NCBI GenBank assembly: GCA_001896545.1
Contig: MPOT01000055.1
Location: forward strand, 1 to 64,000
Direction of reading: 5' to 3'
Length of the DNA stretch: 64,000 nt
Origin: Tepidanaerobacter sp. EBM-38
Lineage (GTDB): Bacteria > Bacillota > Thermosediminibacteria > Thermosediminibacterales > Tepidanaerobacteraceae
Below the pieces are notes generated by a model. That model ran no database searches and was not told the DNA's origin. It saw only the letters and a program-made list of their open reading frames with translations. Below are positions 35,438 to 44,922 of this stretch, piece by piece. The position numbers and the translations under genes were made by a program. Positions within the stretch are counted from its first letter, which is position 1. Each line of letters opens with the position of its first letter.

Positions 35438-35911
35438 TTAATTTATCCAAGATCCAAAAGGTGTTGCTTTTGTTTTTATTATTATATCGTCGCCTTTCTT
35501 TACCTGTATAGCTAAAAAGATTTCTACATACTTTTTGTCTTTAGGCTGCTTAAATTTTAACTGACTTAATTCGGCTATTGGATTTGTACCATTGTTTTTT
35601 TGCCTGTAGAGCACCCCATTTTCAAAATAGTATATCAGCTTTTCTCCATCACTGGTTACAATTTTTATGCTATTTTCAGATATTACTTCAACACTTCTAG
35701 CCTGCTTGACGGAAGTAGACAGCCATAAAAAAGCTTGTCTTGCATTTTGCTGAGCAAAAATCTTATTATTCTCATTTTCATAAGACTTTTGCCCAGCATC
35801 GTAAAGGTTAAATGATGTGGTCAGAATTAAGCTTAAAAGTCCTAATGAAAGAATTAATTCAATAAGTGTAAACCCATTTTTACGCTTAGTATTTGCCTCG
35901 ATATGTAACAA
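35438..35911 (-). CDS. Type IV prepilin-like protein (PilW/GspJ-like)
   Basis: Class III signal: KRKNG|FTLIELILSLGLLSLILTTSFNLY, with the conserved Glu at +5 after the cleavage glycine. The 157-residue body has the QQNARQAFLWLSTSVKQA pattern of minor pseudopilins (GspJ/PilW/ComGF). It overlaps the upstream prepilin by 26 bp. It probably takes part in the initiating tip complex. Confidence 0.85.
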   Translation of the reverse strand: MLHIEANTKRKNGFTLIELILSLGLLSLILTTSFNLYDAGQKSYENENNKIFAQQNARQAFLWLSTSVKQARSVEVISENSIKIVTSDGEKLIYYFENGVLYRQKNNGTNPIAELSQLKFKQPKDKKYVEIFLAIQVKKGDDIIIKTKATPFGSWIN

Positions 35912-36245
35912 GATTAATCTCTCCGTTTTTCCCTTTTACTTTAACAGTAATTTTTAAAAGATTTTCTTTTTTTATTTGTACATTTACACTTCGTTGAAAG
36001 TAATGATTATTAAATTCTATTCGCTCTTCTATTTGTTCTCCAAGCTTAGCCATTATTTCGTTAAAAGAATCGGCCTTTAGTTCTTCAATTGTATCTTGAG
36101 CCAAGGCAGTAGCGACCATCATTTCTTTGACTTTTAAATTTGAATATACGCTCTCGGATAAAAGAGTGCATATAGGAACAGTAATTAAAGCTAATATGGT
36201 TACAGCAATAATAATTTCAATAAGAGTTGAGCCTTTTTCATGCAT
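35886..36245 (-). CDS. Type IV prepilin-like protein (PilV/GspI-like)
   Basis: Starts MHEKG|STLIEIIIAVTILALITVP, a short leader with Glu at +5. The 119-residue size and VATALAQDTIEELKADSF motif resemble PilV/GspI minor pilins. The ATG at 36245 is chosen since GAGGTGATT is spaced for it; a GTG three codons upstream overlaps that site. Confidence 0.83.
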   Translation of the reverse strand: MHEKGSTLIEIIIAVTILALITVPICTLLSESVYSNLKVKEMMVATALAQDTIEELKADSFNEIMAKLGEQIEERIEFNNHYFQRSVNVQIKKENLLKITVKVKGKNGEINLVTYRGKY

Positions 36246-36250
36246 TATAA

Positions 36251-36739
36251 TCACCTCTTCGGAGGTACTCTCGCTACTCTTACCCGGCCAGTCGCAACAG
36301 AAACAATCACATAAAGTGTATTATCGCCACTCATAATCGCTATAGTACCTCCTTGGTTTGGAGCTCCCGAGGGGCTAAACGACAAAGTCTTATTAACCTC
36401 ATAATAAGTTGTCCACTCAAAAAATACTCCAGAAGGTAATTTTATAAACTTGCCACGTCCGGAAGAAAGCATTTGATAACCATTTTTCTGATTCAAATCG
36501 AATACTATTTTACAGGGAATACCCTCTGAAATAGATTTTTGCTGAGTCAAACGGATATTCTGGGCAAGTTCATAAGCAGCCACTTCTAATTTGTACTTTG
36601 ACATAGTCCTTTTAAAATTAGGAAATGCTACTGTAGATAATAAACCCAACAATGCTATTACCATGACAATTTCAATCAGAGAATAACCATCGCTATTTAT
36701 TTTTCTTTGTAATTTACCTTTCGAGTTAAAATTCATCAT
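36251..36739 (-). CDS. Type IV prepilin-like protein (FimT/GspH-like)
   Basis: Leader KLQRKINSDG|YSLIEIVMVIALLGLLSTVAFPNFKR with Glu at +5. The 162-residue body has AAYELAQNIRLTQQKSISEGIPCKIVF and a C-terminal TGRVRVARVP, like FimT/GspH minor pilins. First of three prepilins after pilC. No obviously abundant major pilin gene is in the window. Confidence 0.85.
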   Translation of the reverse strand: MMNFNSKGKLQRKINSDGYSLIEIVMVIALLGLLSTVAFPNFKRTMSKYKLEVAAYELAQNIRLTQQKSISEGIPCKIVFDLNQKNGYQMLSSGRGKFIKLPSGVFFEWTTYYEVNKTLSFSPSGAPNQGGTIAIMSGDNTLYVIVSVATGRVRVARVPPKR

Positions 36740-36768
36740 AACATTTTAATACCAATTTATTCTCCTTG

Positions 36769-37983
36769 TTAAAATAGATTGTAAATGTCAAACATTGGAA
36801 TGACTACAGAAATTACAATAAAGGAAATTATGAGTGTTAATACTATTATTATCACTGGTTCAACAAACAAAATTAGTCTATCTTCTAGAATTTTCGCTTC
36901 ATTTAATGAAAATGAAGCGGCTTTATCAAGCATTTCTTCTAAAGCACCGGACTCTTCCCCTATAGCTATAATCTTGACCATCATAGGAGAAAAAATTTTT
37001 TCAGACATAAGCTCTGATAGGTTTTTCCCCTGCTTTAGACCCTTATGGACTTTTTTAAGCTCCATTTTTATAACCTGGTTTTTAACAGTATTACAAGAAA
37101 CTTCTAGAGCTTTCAATATCGGAATTCCACTGGAGGTTAAGATATATAATAGCCTAGCTATTTGAGATGAAATAGATTTTTTTATTAGTTGACCCATAAA
37201 TGGAATTGAAAGCTTTAATTTGTCAATCTGGTACATGATTTTTGCTGATTCTTGATATTTTATTATTCCTAAAAATAACAAAACAAACAACACAAAAACT
37301 ATTATACATAAATTTACAATATTTGAGCCTAGAAACATGAATATTTGGGTAATCTTGGGCAACTGCACTCCAACTGAGGAAAATATATTCACGTAAACAG
37401 GTAAAACTTTTGTGGTTAGAAAAATAACTACAAACAAAGATGTAACACCTAATATACTAGGATATATCATAGCACTTTTAATTTTTTCATTTTGTTTTGA
37501 CATATCGGAATAATAAGCAGATAAAATCTTTAAAATATCACTTAAATTTCCCGATAATTCTCCTGCCTCAATCATACAAATAAAAATTTCTGAAAATACA
37601 TAAGGTTGATTTCTGCATGCCTCAGCTAAAGAGTCTCCACGTCTTATATGCAAATTTAGATTAAATATGATTTCACGTAACCGCTTATTTTCTGTTTGTT
37701 TTGCTATTGAAGTAAGACTTTCTAAAATAGTTACTCCGGCATCAAGCATCACTGCAAGTTGCCTACAAAATACAGCTAAATCACAGAAGCTAATCTTATT
37801 AAAAAAAGCAGTTACTGTATATGTAAAACTATTAATATTAATTTTTTTTATTTTAACCGGGATATAACCTTGATTTTTTATTTTTTTTACAATCAAAGAT
37901 TCATTTTTAGATTCTATAACACCACTAATTTTTTCACCACTTAGATTTTTCCCCTCATAATAAAATAGCGCCAACGTTATCAA
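36769..37983 (-). CDS. pilC: Type IV pilus inner-membrane platform protein PilC/GspF
   Basis: Polytopic platform protein. Two repeated GspF domains are seen: the first with LAVFCRQLAVMLDAGVTILESL ... IRRGDSLAEACRNQPYVF (about residues 67-130), and the second with QIARLLYILTSSGIPILKALEVS ... GLKQGKNLSELM. Three membrane helices fall at about 170-195, 215-240 and 375-400. Length 404 is standard. It is 3 bp downstream of pilB. Confidence 0.93.
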   Translation of the reverse strand: MITLALFYYEGKNLSGEKISGVIESKNESLIVKKIKNQGYIPVKIKKININSFTYTVTAFFNKISFCDLAVFCRQLAVMLDAGVTILESLTSIAKQTENKRLREIIFNLNLHIRRGDSLAEACRNQPYVFSEIFICMIEAGELSGNLSDILKILSAYYSDMSKQNEKIKSAMIYPSILGVTSLFVVIFLTTKVLPVYVNIFSSVGVQLPKITQIFMFLGSNIVNLCIIVFVLFVLLFLGIIKYQESAKIMYQIDKLKLSIPFMGQLIKKSISSQIARLLYILTSSGIPILKALEVSCNTVKNQVIKMELKKVHKGLKQGKNLSELMSEKIFSPMMVKIIAIGEESGALEEMLDKAASFSLNEAKILEDRLILFVEPVIIIVLTLIISFIVISVVIPMFDIYNLF

Positions 37984-37986
37984 TCC

Positions 37987-39642
37987 TTAATCGAGACTTT
38001 CCTGAAAAATGACTCGCATTGCTTCTTCAAATGTAGTAATTCCACTTTTAACCAATTTTAGAGCATTATCTTTTATATTTTCATAGCCAAAGCTGCGGGA
38101 GACTTTATCGATTTCTTGCAAAGTTGCTTGCCTTGAGATTAATTTGCGGTGTGCGGAATGGATATTAACTATTTCACCGACTACTGTACGACCGCTATAA
38201 CCGGTAAAATTACAAGAATTACACCCTTTACCTTTAAAAAGCTTAAAGCCTTCATCGCTCACATCCATATAGGCTTTTTCGTTTTCTGATGCCAGGTAAT
38301 CTTCCTTGCAGATAATACAAGTTTTTCGGACTAACCTTTGCGAGATAATTCCTGCCAGGCATGAAGCCAAAAGATAAGGTTCAACTCCCATGTCTAAAAG
38401 GCGCGCAATTGCTCCTGATGCACTATTAGTATGTAAAGTCGAAAACACTAAATGACCGGTAAGTGCTGCTCTAATAGCAATATCAGCAGTTTCCCGATCT
38501 CTGATTTCCCCAACCATAATAACATTAGGGTCTTGCCTCAAAATAGCACGAAGTCCATTGGCAAAGGTAATGCCACTTTTGGGATTAATTTGCATCTGAT
38601 TAATGCCACAAAGTGCATATTCGACCGGATCTTCCAGTGTTACAATATTTTTATTAGGTTTGTTTATATGATTTATCATTGAGTAAAGCGTAGTAGTTTT
38701 ACCACAACCGGTAGGGCCGCATACCAGAATCATGCCATGAGGTAAATCAAGCATTTTATATATGCAATTTTTTTGTTTTTTATTAAATCCTAGCTGATCT
38801 ATGCTGAGCAAAAACCTATCACGGTTTAATACCCGCAGCACAGCCTTTTCACCGTTAATGGTAGGAATCGTTGACACGCGGATATCTATTATGTGATTTT
38901 CAAATGTAAGTTTAAAGCTCCCATCCTGAGGAACTCTCTTTTTCGTAATATCTAAGTTCGCCATTATCTTAATACGCGCTATAATCGCTTGAAGTAATGC
39001 CTTATCAAAAAACATTATTTGAGCTAGTTCACCATCCAATCTATATCTAACACGAACATTTTTTTCTTGAGGTTCAATATGAATATCACTGGCATTTTTC
39101 TTTACTGCTTGGTGAACTAAAGTATCGACCAGTTTTATTACAGGTGCTTTTTCAGCTTCTTCCAACTCTTCATTTACATTATTAGTTTCATTTACAACTA
39201 TATTTGCATATGGATTATAATAAGCTTCTATAGCTTTCTGGATTTCTTTTTTCGTAGCGATAACAACTTGTACATCGCAACCACTCGCTATCTTAATATC
39301 ATCAACAGCAAAAATATCATAAGGGTTACTTACTGCTAATATTAGTAAATTGCCATCCTTTTTTATTGGCAGAACCGTATGTTTTATCGCTAGATATTCT
39401 GGTACTAATTTAATTACATCTGGGCTAATATATAGTTTACTTAAGTTAACGCGCGGAAAACCCGTACTAAGAGCTAATATTTCTGTCAATTCTCCTTCTG
39501 AAATAAAACCTTCATCAATAATTATCTCATATAATTTTTTATCACTTGCAATTTGTATTTCTTTAACTCTTTTTAGGTCTGCTTCTGTCATGTAGTTCTC
39601 TTCTAATAAGTAATCTTCAAGATTTTTCCTATCCATCAGCAC
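37987..39642 (-). CDS. pilB: Type IV pilus assembly ATPase PilB/GspE
   Basis: Hexameric extension ATPase. The N-terminal MshEN domain (residues 1-150; ILALSTGFPRVNLSKL, VPEYLAIKHTVLPIKKDGNLLILAVSNP) belongs to a family that can bind c-di-GMP. The core has Walker A GPTGCGKTTTLYSM, Asp box, Walker B NVIMVGEIRDRETADIAIRAALTGHL, His box, and a zinc-binding CIICKED ... CNSCNFTGYSGR. Starts at GTG behind AGGGAG. No PilT retraction ATPase is nearby. First gene of the operon. Confidence 0.94.
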   Translation of the reverse strand: MLMDRKNLEDYLLEENYMTEADLKRVKEIQIASDKKLYEIIIDEGFISEGELTEILALSTGFPRVNLSKLYISPDVIKLVPEYLAIKHTVLPIKKDGNLLILAVSNPYDIFAVDDIKIASGCDVQVVIATKKEIQKAIEAYYNPYANIVVNETNNVNEELEEAEKAPVIKLVDTLVHQAVKKNASDIHIEPQEKNVRVRYRLDGELAQIMFFDKALLQAIIARIKIMANLDITKKRVPQDGSFKLTFENHIIDIRVSTIPTINGEKAVLRVLNRDRFLLSIDQLGFNKKQKNCIYKMLDLPHGMILVCGPTGCGKTTTLYSMINHINKPNKNIVTLEDPVEYALCGINQMQINPKSGITFANGLRAILRQDPNVIMVGEIRDRETADIAIRAALTGHLVFSTLHTNSASGAIARLLDMGVEPYLLASCLAGIISQRLVRKTCIICKEDYLASENEKAYMDVSDEGFKLFKGKGCNSCNFTGYSGRTVVGEIVNIHSAHRKLISRQATLQEIDKVSRSFGYENIKDNALKLVKSGITTFEEAMRVIFQESLD

Positions 39643-39732
39643 AGGCTCGCTCCCTATCCTTACGTTGTATATGCTATTTTACTATTATTCAACAATTTAT
39701 CTAAAATTCCTTCTTTATTCGATACAATTAGA

Positions 39733-39765
39733 CAAAAAATAAAAGCCCCACTTTAGCGGCTTTTT
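39733..39765 (-). terminator. Rho-independent terminator after yqeG
   Basis: Minus-strand AAAAGCC and GGCTTTT arms with a partly paired centre, then ATTTTTTG. Separates yqeG from pilB. Confidence 0.7.
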
Positions 39766-39824
39766 AACAAAATACATTTTTGTTTTGCAATGTTTTTAGA
39801 CCTGATAATTAAAATACATTTCAT

Positions 39825-40340
39825 TTATCGGTTTAATGATATTAGCTTCTTACTTTCCATTATTTTTAATAGAAGGTTTTCCAGCTTTCTTATAATTTTC
39901 GTCCAATAAAACTCTTTATCATTTATTGGTTTTACTAAAATTGCAAATAATCCCATCCGCTTTGCTCCTAAAATATCGGTAAATATTTGATCACCAAGAA
40001 CCGCAGTTTGCTCTGCTTGAGTTCCTAAGATGTCTAGGCCACGCTTAAAGACTTTTTTAAACGGTTTAAATGAGCCGAATACTGCAGGAATCCCAAGCTG
40101 TTCTGCGCAATGCTTTATACGACCGTATTTATTGTTAGATATAATGCATAAAGAAATACCTTCTTCTCGACATTGCTGAATCCAACTCATCAATCTATCT
40201 TCAATATAGACTGAATCCCATGGAAGCAAAGTGTTGTCAAGGTCTATCAATATTCCTTTTATATTTTTTCTCTTGATATACTGTAAATCTAATTTATAAA
40301 TATTTTCGATGTAAAGATCTGGACAGAATAGTTTCAGCAT
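39825..40340 (-). CDS. yqeG: YqeG family HAD-IIIA phosphatase
   Basis: HAD phosphatase of 171 residues. Motif I is GILIDLDNTLLPWD, motif II ISNNKYGRIKHC, and motif III/IV AVLGDQIFTDILGAKRMGLFAILV. YqeG homologues are conserved in Firmicutes; plant and cyanobacterial relatives are phosphatidylglycerophosphate phosphatases, so a role in phosphatidylglycerol synthesis is possible. It has its own sigma-A promoter downstream of sigK. Confidence 0.88.
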   Translation of the reverse strand: MLKLFCPDLYIENIYKLDLQYIKRKNIKGILIDLDNTLLPWDSVYIEDRLMSWIQQCREEGISLCIISNNKYGRIKHCAEQLGIPAVFGSFKPFKKVFKRGLDILGTQAEQTAVLGDQIFTDILGAKRMGLFAILVKPINDKEFYWTKIIRKLENLLLKIMESKKLISLNR

Positions 40341-40370
40341 AATCCTTCCTCTATAACATGTTTTAAATAT

Positions 40371-40399
40371 ATATTATATAATCCACTACTTATTTGCAA
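40371..40399 (-). promoter_or_regulatory. Sigma-A promoter of yqeG
   Basis: Minus-strand TTGCAA (40394-40399), 17-nt spacer, TAATAT (40371-40376), about 30 nt before the ATG. Confidence 0.65.
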
Positions 40400-40437
40400 C
40401 TGTTCAATCGTAACAATTGCTTTTTTATCGATAATGA

Positions 40438-41160
40438 TTAAAGTGTTTTAAAACTATCATTTAATTCTTTAGAAAGCTTTTTTATGGCTCGCTTTTCTAT
40501 TCTTGACACATAAGATCTTGAAATTCCCAATATTTTAGCAATCTCTCTTTGCGTTTTAGTTACTCCGTTAAAGAGGCCATAGCGAAGCTCAATTACTTTA
40601 CGTTCCTGGCTTTTTAGAGATGAATTGATTTTTTCATATAGTTTTTCATTTTGAAACTTTTTTGTTATTTCATCTGTAACAGCGTCAACCTCGGTACCCA
40701 ACACATCAATTAGTGAAATTTCATTTCCTTCCTTATCTACACCAATGGGTTCCTGTAGATAAACTTCAGACTTTGTTTTCTTGGTAGATCTTAAATTCAT
40801 AAGTATTTCATTTTCTATACAGCGGGCTGCATATGTGGCAAGACGGCTGCCTTTGCTATAGTTAAAGGTTGAAATAGCCTTTATAAGGCCTATGGTGCCA
40901 ATGGAAATTAAATCATCCATATCTTCACCGGTACTTGCAAATTTTTTTACAATATGCGCAACCAACCTTAAGTTATGCTCAATAAGCATATTTCTTGCTT
41001 CTTCGTCTCCTTCATTGTATAGTAGTATATACTTTTTTTCTTCTTCCGGAGTAAGAGGCTGTGGAAATGTCGTAGAACCTGTTATAAACGCTAACCATGC
41101 TAATATTTCCTTAAAAAACAAAACACCCAAAGTCACTAAAACTGACAGGGCATCTCCCAT
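40438..41160 (-). CDS. sigK: RNA polymerase sporulation sigma factor SigK
   Basis: Late mother-cell sigma factor. The hydrophobic pro-sequence ([21 protein letters not shown], residues 5-25) precedes [14 protein letters not shown]. Region 2: [18 protein letters not shown] and [17 protein letters not shown]; region 4: [40 protein letters not shown] is the SigK/SigE linker. The gene is continuous, not split by a skin element as in Bacillus subtilis, and the pro-peptide makes it a target for SpoIVB-triggered processing. Confidence 0.93.
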   Translation of the reverse strand: MGDALSVLVTLGVLFFKEILAWLAFITGSTTFPQPLTPEEEKKYILLYNEGDEEARNMLIEHNLRLVAHIVKKFASTGEDMDDLISIGTIGLIKAISTFNYSKGSRLATYAARCIENEILMNLRSTKKTKSEVYLQEPIGVDKEGNEISLIDVLGTEVDAVTDEITKKFQNEKLYEKINSSLKSQERKVIELRYGLFNGVTKTQREIAKILGISRSYVSRIEKRAIKKLSKELNDSFKTL

Positions 41161-41231
41161 TTTCTAGAGCACCTCCCCTGTGCGGTACCTATAGTATATG
41201 ACTTCAGATGCTAAAACGTGCATGTTTTTAA

Positions 41232-42815
41232 TTACCTTATTACTGATATTCTTTCTATTATTTCTTTGAAAATTGGTGCAGCTGTAGCCGAACCCGAGCC
41301 GCCATGTTCTACAAATACAGACATTACTAATTCTGGTGCATCAGCCGGGTAATATCCAACGAACCATGCATGTGAAATTTGATTCTCAATTTCAGCGGTT
41401 CCGGTTTTTCCACCTACTCGACGATTATTTTGCGGATTAGCACTTTCACCCGTACCATATTCAGTAGCAGCCTCCAAAGATTCCCTCACTTTTTTGGCTG
41501 TTTCTGCAGACAGTATTCTTTCAGGTTTTTCATCTGAAAGCTTAAATACTGGTGTATTCCCGTCTTGGTCTATTACCTCTTTTATCAATATTGGCTTCTT
41601 AGTAACCCCATCATTAACAATTGTTAAAATAATTTGTGCTGCTTGAATTGGTGTAATACCAATAGCTCCTTGTCCGATTGATAAATTTCCTAAGTCCTGG
41701 CAAAAGACTTCATCTTTAGATGGTAAATTACCTTCTTTTTCTTCCGGTAAACCAATAAGAGTCTTTTCGCCCAAACCAAATAAGCTTGCATATTCGAGAA
41801 TCTTATCTTTTCCCAGTCTAATACCCAATTGAATAAAAACCGAATTACATGAAAAAGCTAAGGCATCTTTTAAAGTTAGTTCTCCATGACCACCGCGTTC
41901 ATAACTTGAACATTTGAAAATATTATCTCCAACTTTTTCAAATCCTGAGCAGTAAAATACTTCATTTAATTGTGTTAGTTTTTCTTCAAGAGCAGCCGAT
42001 AAAATTACTATCTTAAAAATTGAACCAGGAGCATAACTTTCAACTGCTCGATTAATCAATGGTGCATTTTCTTGATTTAAATACTGTTCTAATTGAAACT
42101 GCTTATAATTAGGTCTGCTTGCCATAGCCAGAATTTCTCCGGACTTCGGTTCAATTACTACAACTGCTCCACTTTCTATACTTTTATCCATAACATCTTC
42201 AACTATTTTTTGAAGATCTTTGTCTATAGTTAATTTCACGCCCCAAGTTTTAGCCACTTGTTCGTTTAAAGCAAGACCAGCAATAGGCTGTCCTAAACCA
42301 TCGTTATATACATACCTACTTTCTATATTACTACTTAAAAAGCTGTCAAAGGTTTTTTCAATTCCGGTTTCACCTTCAAAACCTACCACATGAGTAGCTA
42401 AAGCCGTTGGCCCATATCGAATATTTTTATTATAAATAAATATACCAGGTGTTTTATCTTTTAGATTATACAGCACTTCCTGATTTTCATGAGTAACGCT
42501 AATGTTTTTGGCATCATCATCGTCAATAGAATTCAAAATATTTTCTTTTACCAACAGTTGTTTTTCCGATAGTGTCAGCCAGTTTGGAGATATAATAGCA
42601 TAGCTTGAAGAATAAGTTCCTGTTAGAGGTTTACCATTTCTATCAAAAATTTGTCCTCTAACTTTTTCTCCCACACCTGAGGTTTTTTGCAAAAAAGACT
42701 CATGAGTCAAAAAAGGGCCTCTCACAAGTTGAATATAAAAAAGTCTAAAAATTAGCATCATACAAATAACAGCAACTGAAAAAAACAAAATTAATATCCT
42801 ATTGTTTTTTTTCAT
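41232..42815 (-). CDS. Class B penicillin-binding protein (transpeptidase)
   Basis: Peptidoglycan D,D-transpeptidase. One N-terminal anchor (LILFFSVAVICMMLIFRLFYI) and the N-terminal pedestal domain (RGQIFDRNGKPLTGTY) precede the catalytic domain: SxxK in YAPGSIFKIV, SxN in LAFSCNSVF, KTG in VGGKTGTAEI. No PASTA domain is present. At 527 residues it is shorter than SpoVD or Pbp2b. It lies between mltG and sigK. A role in division or spore cortex cannot be decided from sequence. Confidence 0.9.
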   Translation of the reverse strand: MKKNNRILILFFSVAVICMMLIFRLFYIQLVRGPFLTHESFLQKTSGVGEKVRGQIFDRNGKPLTGTYSSSYAIISPNWLTLSEKQLLVKENILNSIDDDDAKNISVTHENQEVLYNLKDKTPGIFIYNKNIRYGPTALATHVVGFEGETGIEKTFDSFLSSNIESRYVYNDGLGQPIAGLALNEQVAKTWGVKLTIDKDLQKIVEDVMDKSIESGAVVVIEPKSGEILAMASRPNYKQFQLEQYLNQENAPLINRAVESYAPGSIFKIVILSAALEEKLTQLNEVFYCSGFEKVGDNIFKCSSYERGGHGELTLKDALAFSCNSVFIQLGIRLGKDKILEYASLFGLGEKTLIGLPEEKEGNLPSKDEVFCQDLGNLSIGQGAIGITPIQAAQIILTIVNDGVTKKPILIKEVIDQDGNTPVFKLSDEKPERILSAETAKKVRESLEAATEYGTGESANPQNNRRVGGKTGTAEIENQISHAWFVGYYPADAPELVMSVFVEHGGSGSATAAPIFKEIIERISVIR

Positions 42816-42880
42816 TTAAAATTCACCCAAAAGTATGATGCCCATACGATAGCTTTTTATGCTCAAAAATAAATCATCTA

Positions 42881-43969
42881 TTACTTGTATTGAACTCTGT
42901 TTTGAGCTTTCAAATGTTCGGCATAAGTTCTGCTAAACACATGAGAACCATCTCCCTTAGCTACAAAATAAAGATAATCTACTTTTGCCGGATCGGCTGC
43001 CGCTAACAGGGATGAAAGCCCCGGCGCTCCAATCGGTCCAGGTGGCAAGCCTTCGTTTTTGTATGTGTTATATGGGGAATCTATCTCTAAATCATCAAGA
43101 GATAACCATTCTTTGTGTTCATCCAAAATAAACTCTATTGTTGCACAGGACTGCAAAGGCATCCCTTTTTTTAGTCGATTATAGAAGACGCCTGCAATTA
43201 TTGGTCTTTCACTTTCCAGTTTTGCCTCACCTTCTACAATGGAAGCCATGGTTACAATTTGGTATATATTAAAATCAATTTCGTTTTCTCTTACAATCGG
43301 ATCTACTTTATTGAAATAAATATCTTCAAATCGCTTTAAAAATATATCAATATAAAACTCTGTATTTTTACCAGGCGGTAGAAAATATGTATCAGGGAAG
43401 AGGACTCCTTCTAAACTAGCATTTGAAGGAAAATCTTTCATGAAAAAATATTTTTCTTTGAATTTTTCTACCATAGCACAATTTGCAAATTCCTCTATAT
43501 CATTAACCACACCTTTTTCATTTAAGATTCTAGCTATGTTTTTCAACGTGCTCCCCTCAGGTATTGTCACCTTAATGTCACTGTCGATAGTATCCCCTCT
43601 TACTAATTTGTCGAGAATTTGCTCTGCTGTCATTGATGGGCTTAAATAATATTTACCAGATTTTATTTTTATATCTTTCCCTTTTATTTTTGCATATAAT
43701 CTAAAAGCGTTGTGATTTTTAATTATACCTATCTCCTGCATTTTTACCGCTAGATGGTCTGCAGTGGTACCACTACTGACTTCAACTTCGATAAAAACTT
43801 CATTTGCAACATTTTTAGGGTGCAGCATAACTTTAAACCATATTGCTAGGAAAGCTATAATTGATATCATTAAAATTAAAGTAATTAATATTATTTTCTT
43901 CTTATTATTTCTTATATATATTAATGCTTTGCTTTCATTCAATCGATAGTAGAGGTTTTTTATATTCAA
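42881..43969 (-). CDS. mltG: Endolytic transglycosylase MltG (YceG-like)
   Basis: Cleaves nascent glycan strands and so sets their length. One membrane helix (about residues 26-46), then an N-terminal LysM-like part (VEVSSGTTADHLAVKMQEIGII) and the catalytic YceG domain with MASIVEGEAKLESERPIIAGVFYNRLKKGMPLQS (Glu near VEGE) and SPYNTYKNEGLPPGPIGAPGLSSL. Full length, 362 residues. It pairs functionally with the transpeptidase next to it. Confidence 0.94.
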   Translation of the reverse strand: MNIKNLYYRLNESKALIYIRNNKKKIILITLILMISIIAFLAIWFKVMLHPKNVANEVFIEVEVSSGTTADHLAVKMQEIGIIKNHNAFRLYAKIKGKDIKIKSGKYYLSPSMTAEQILDKLVRGDTIDSDIKVTIPEGSTLKNIARILNEKGVVNDIEEFANCAMVEKFKEKYFFMKDFPSNASLEGVLFPDTYFLPPGKNTEFYIDIFLKRFEDIYFNKVDPIVRENEIDFNIYQIVTMASIVEGEAKLESERPIIAGVFYNRLKKGMPLQSCATIEFILDEHKEWLSLDDLEIDSPYNTYKNEGLPPGPIGAPGLSSLLAAADPAKVDYLYFVAKGDGSHVFSRTYAEHLKAQNRVQYK

Positions 43970-43984
43970 AAAGCAACACCCCTT

Positions 43985-44542
43985 TTATTTATTTCTTCTC
44001 AAAAAATCCTTCAAGCTTGTCCGTTGTATTAAATAAAATAAGGGAATTCCAAATCCTGCTACAGATATCAGTTCACCAAAACCGATATATAAAGCCGTCA
44101 TCCAATAGGGAACACTATAGATTTTTGATAAATAATATGCCACACCAAAAGCATTCAAAATAATCGGAGGCAAGGCACCTAAGATGGGGCCAGACATTTT
44201 GCCTGTTATATATGCTGCTATTAGTGTTATTAAGCTGCCTAAGCAAATATCCCATAAGCCTAAGCCCCCCAATATGTTAGCTAACAAACAACCTATAAAA
44301 AGGCCAGGAACAGCAGAAGATTCTAGAAGAGGTAATAATGTCAATGCTTCAGATACTCTGACCTGAATCGGACCATAGCTTATAGGTTTAAAAATATAGG
44401 TAGTTAAGGCATAAATAGCAGCTATAACTGCCGCTCTTGCTATATAAGCGGACCGATTATTAATTTCATCTTTCTTTATTTTACCTAATATATAGCCCGT
44501 CAATAAACCAATTATCAAGACAAGTATTGCAACCCACAGCAT
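43985..44542 (-). CDS. queT: QueT family queuosine-precursor transporter (ECF S component)
   Basis: A 185-residue membrane protein with about six helices. The motifs AAVIAAIYALTTYIFKPISYGPIQVRVSEALTLLPLLE and GLFIGCLLANILGGLGLWDICLGSLITL are diagnostic for QueT (DUF988). With the shared ECF module it imports queuine or preQ precursors for tRNA modification. No preQ1 riboswitch was recognised upstream. It is 15 bp before mltG, so a transport gene and cell-wall genes share a transcript here. Confidence 0.87.
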   Translation of the reverse strand: MLWVAILVLIIGLLTGYILGKIKKDEINNRSAYIARAAVIAAIYALTTYIFKPISYGPIQVRVSEALTLLPLLESSAVPGLFIGCLLANILGGLGLWDICLGSLITLIAAYITGKMSGPILGALPPIILNAFGVAYYLSKIYSVPYWMTALYIGFGELISVAGFGIPLFYLIQRTSLKDFLRRNK

Positions 44543-44582
44543 TCAAACACCTTCCTACATAATTTTTTTACCCTCTTGACTT

Positions 44583-44611
44583 AGTTTAACGTTACTATCA
44601 GCACTAGTCAA
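44583..44611 (-). promoter_or_regulatory. Sigma-A promoter of the queT-mltG-pbp unit
   Basis: Minus-strand TTGACT (44606-44611), 17-nt spacer, TAAACT (44583-44588). The region from here to the ATG lacks a preQ1-like aptamer. Confidence 0.6.
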
Positions 44612-44696
44612 TATTTCGCAGTTGACAGTTTGTGAATTTTACTATAAGATTATTTGTGAATAAAGTGTTTATTAAATATGTTCATTATCAGATTAC

Positions 44697-44823
44697 CCGT
44701 TAAGGGGGAGTAGTCATATTTGATAAAGTCACCAGCACGGCTTTTGCCTGGCTTTATCGTTCAGTTTATCTGAAAGACAAGACCTTTAACATAATCGTAT
44801 TGATTGTGTTGAAGGTCTTTTTG
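44697..44823 (+). promoter_or_regulatory. yybP-ykoY manganese riboswitch with terminator
   Basis: The aptamer starts with GTTAAGGGGGAGTAGTC (44699-44715), has the AAAGTC...GGCTTTAT stem, and ends GACAAGACCTTTAAC, the same conserved blocks as the Lactococcus Mn2+ riboswitch. P1 pairs GTTAAGG with CCTTTAAC (44783-44790). The 3' part of P1 is also the 5' arm of a terminator: AAGACCTT...AAGGTCTT, then TTTTTG (44779-44823). Mn2+ binding would stabilise P1, break the terminator and switch on the ATPase gene. Confidence 0.88.
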
Positions 44824-44922
44824 TGCTTGTAGCAATAAGACCATTAAAAGGTGGTGATTGGTTTCTAATAATTATTTTTTTTCTCCATATAATAATTACA
44901 TAATTTCGAAGGAGGGTATTTA

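Noticed and set aside
41161..41231. Sigma-E promoter before sigK (CATATACT).
   Set aside because: Good -10 match but no -35 element at the right distance.
44543..44640. preQ1 riboswitch upstream of queT.
   Set aside because: Neither the class I nor the class II (COG4708) conserved sequence is present; only a promoter is seen.
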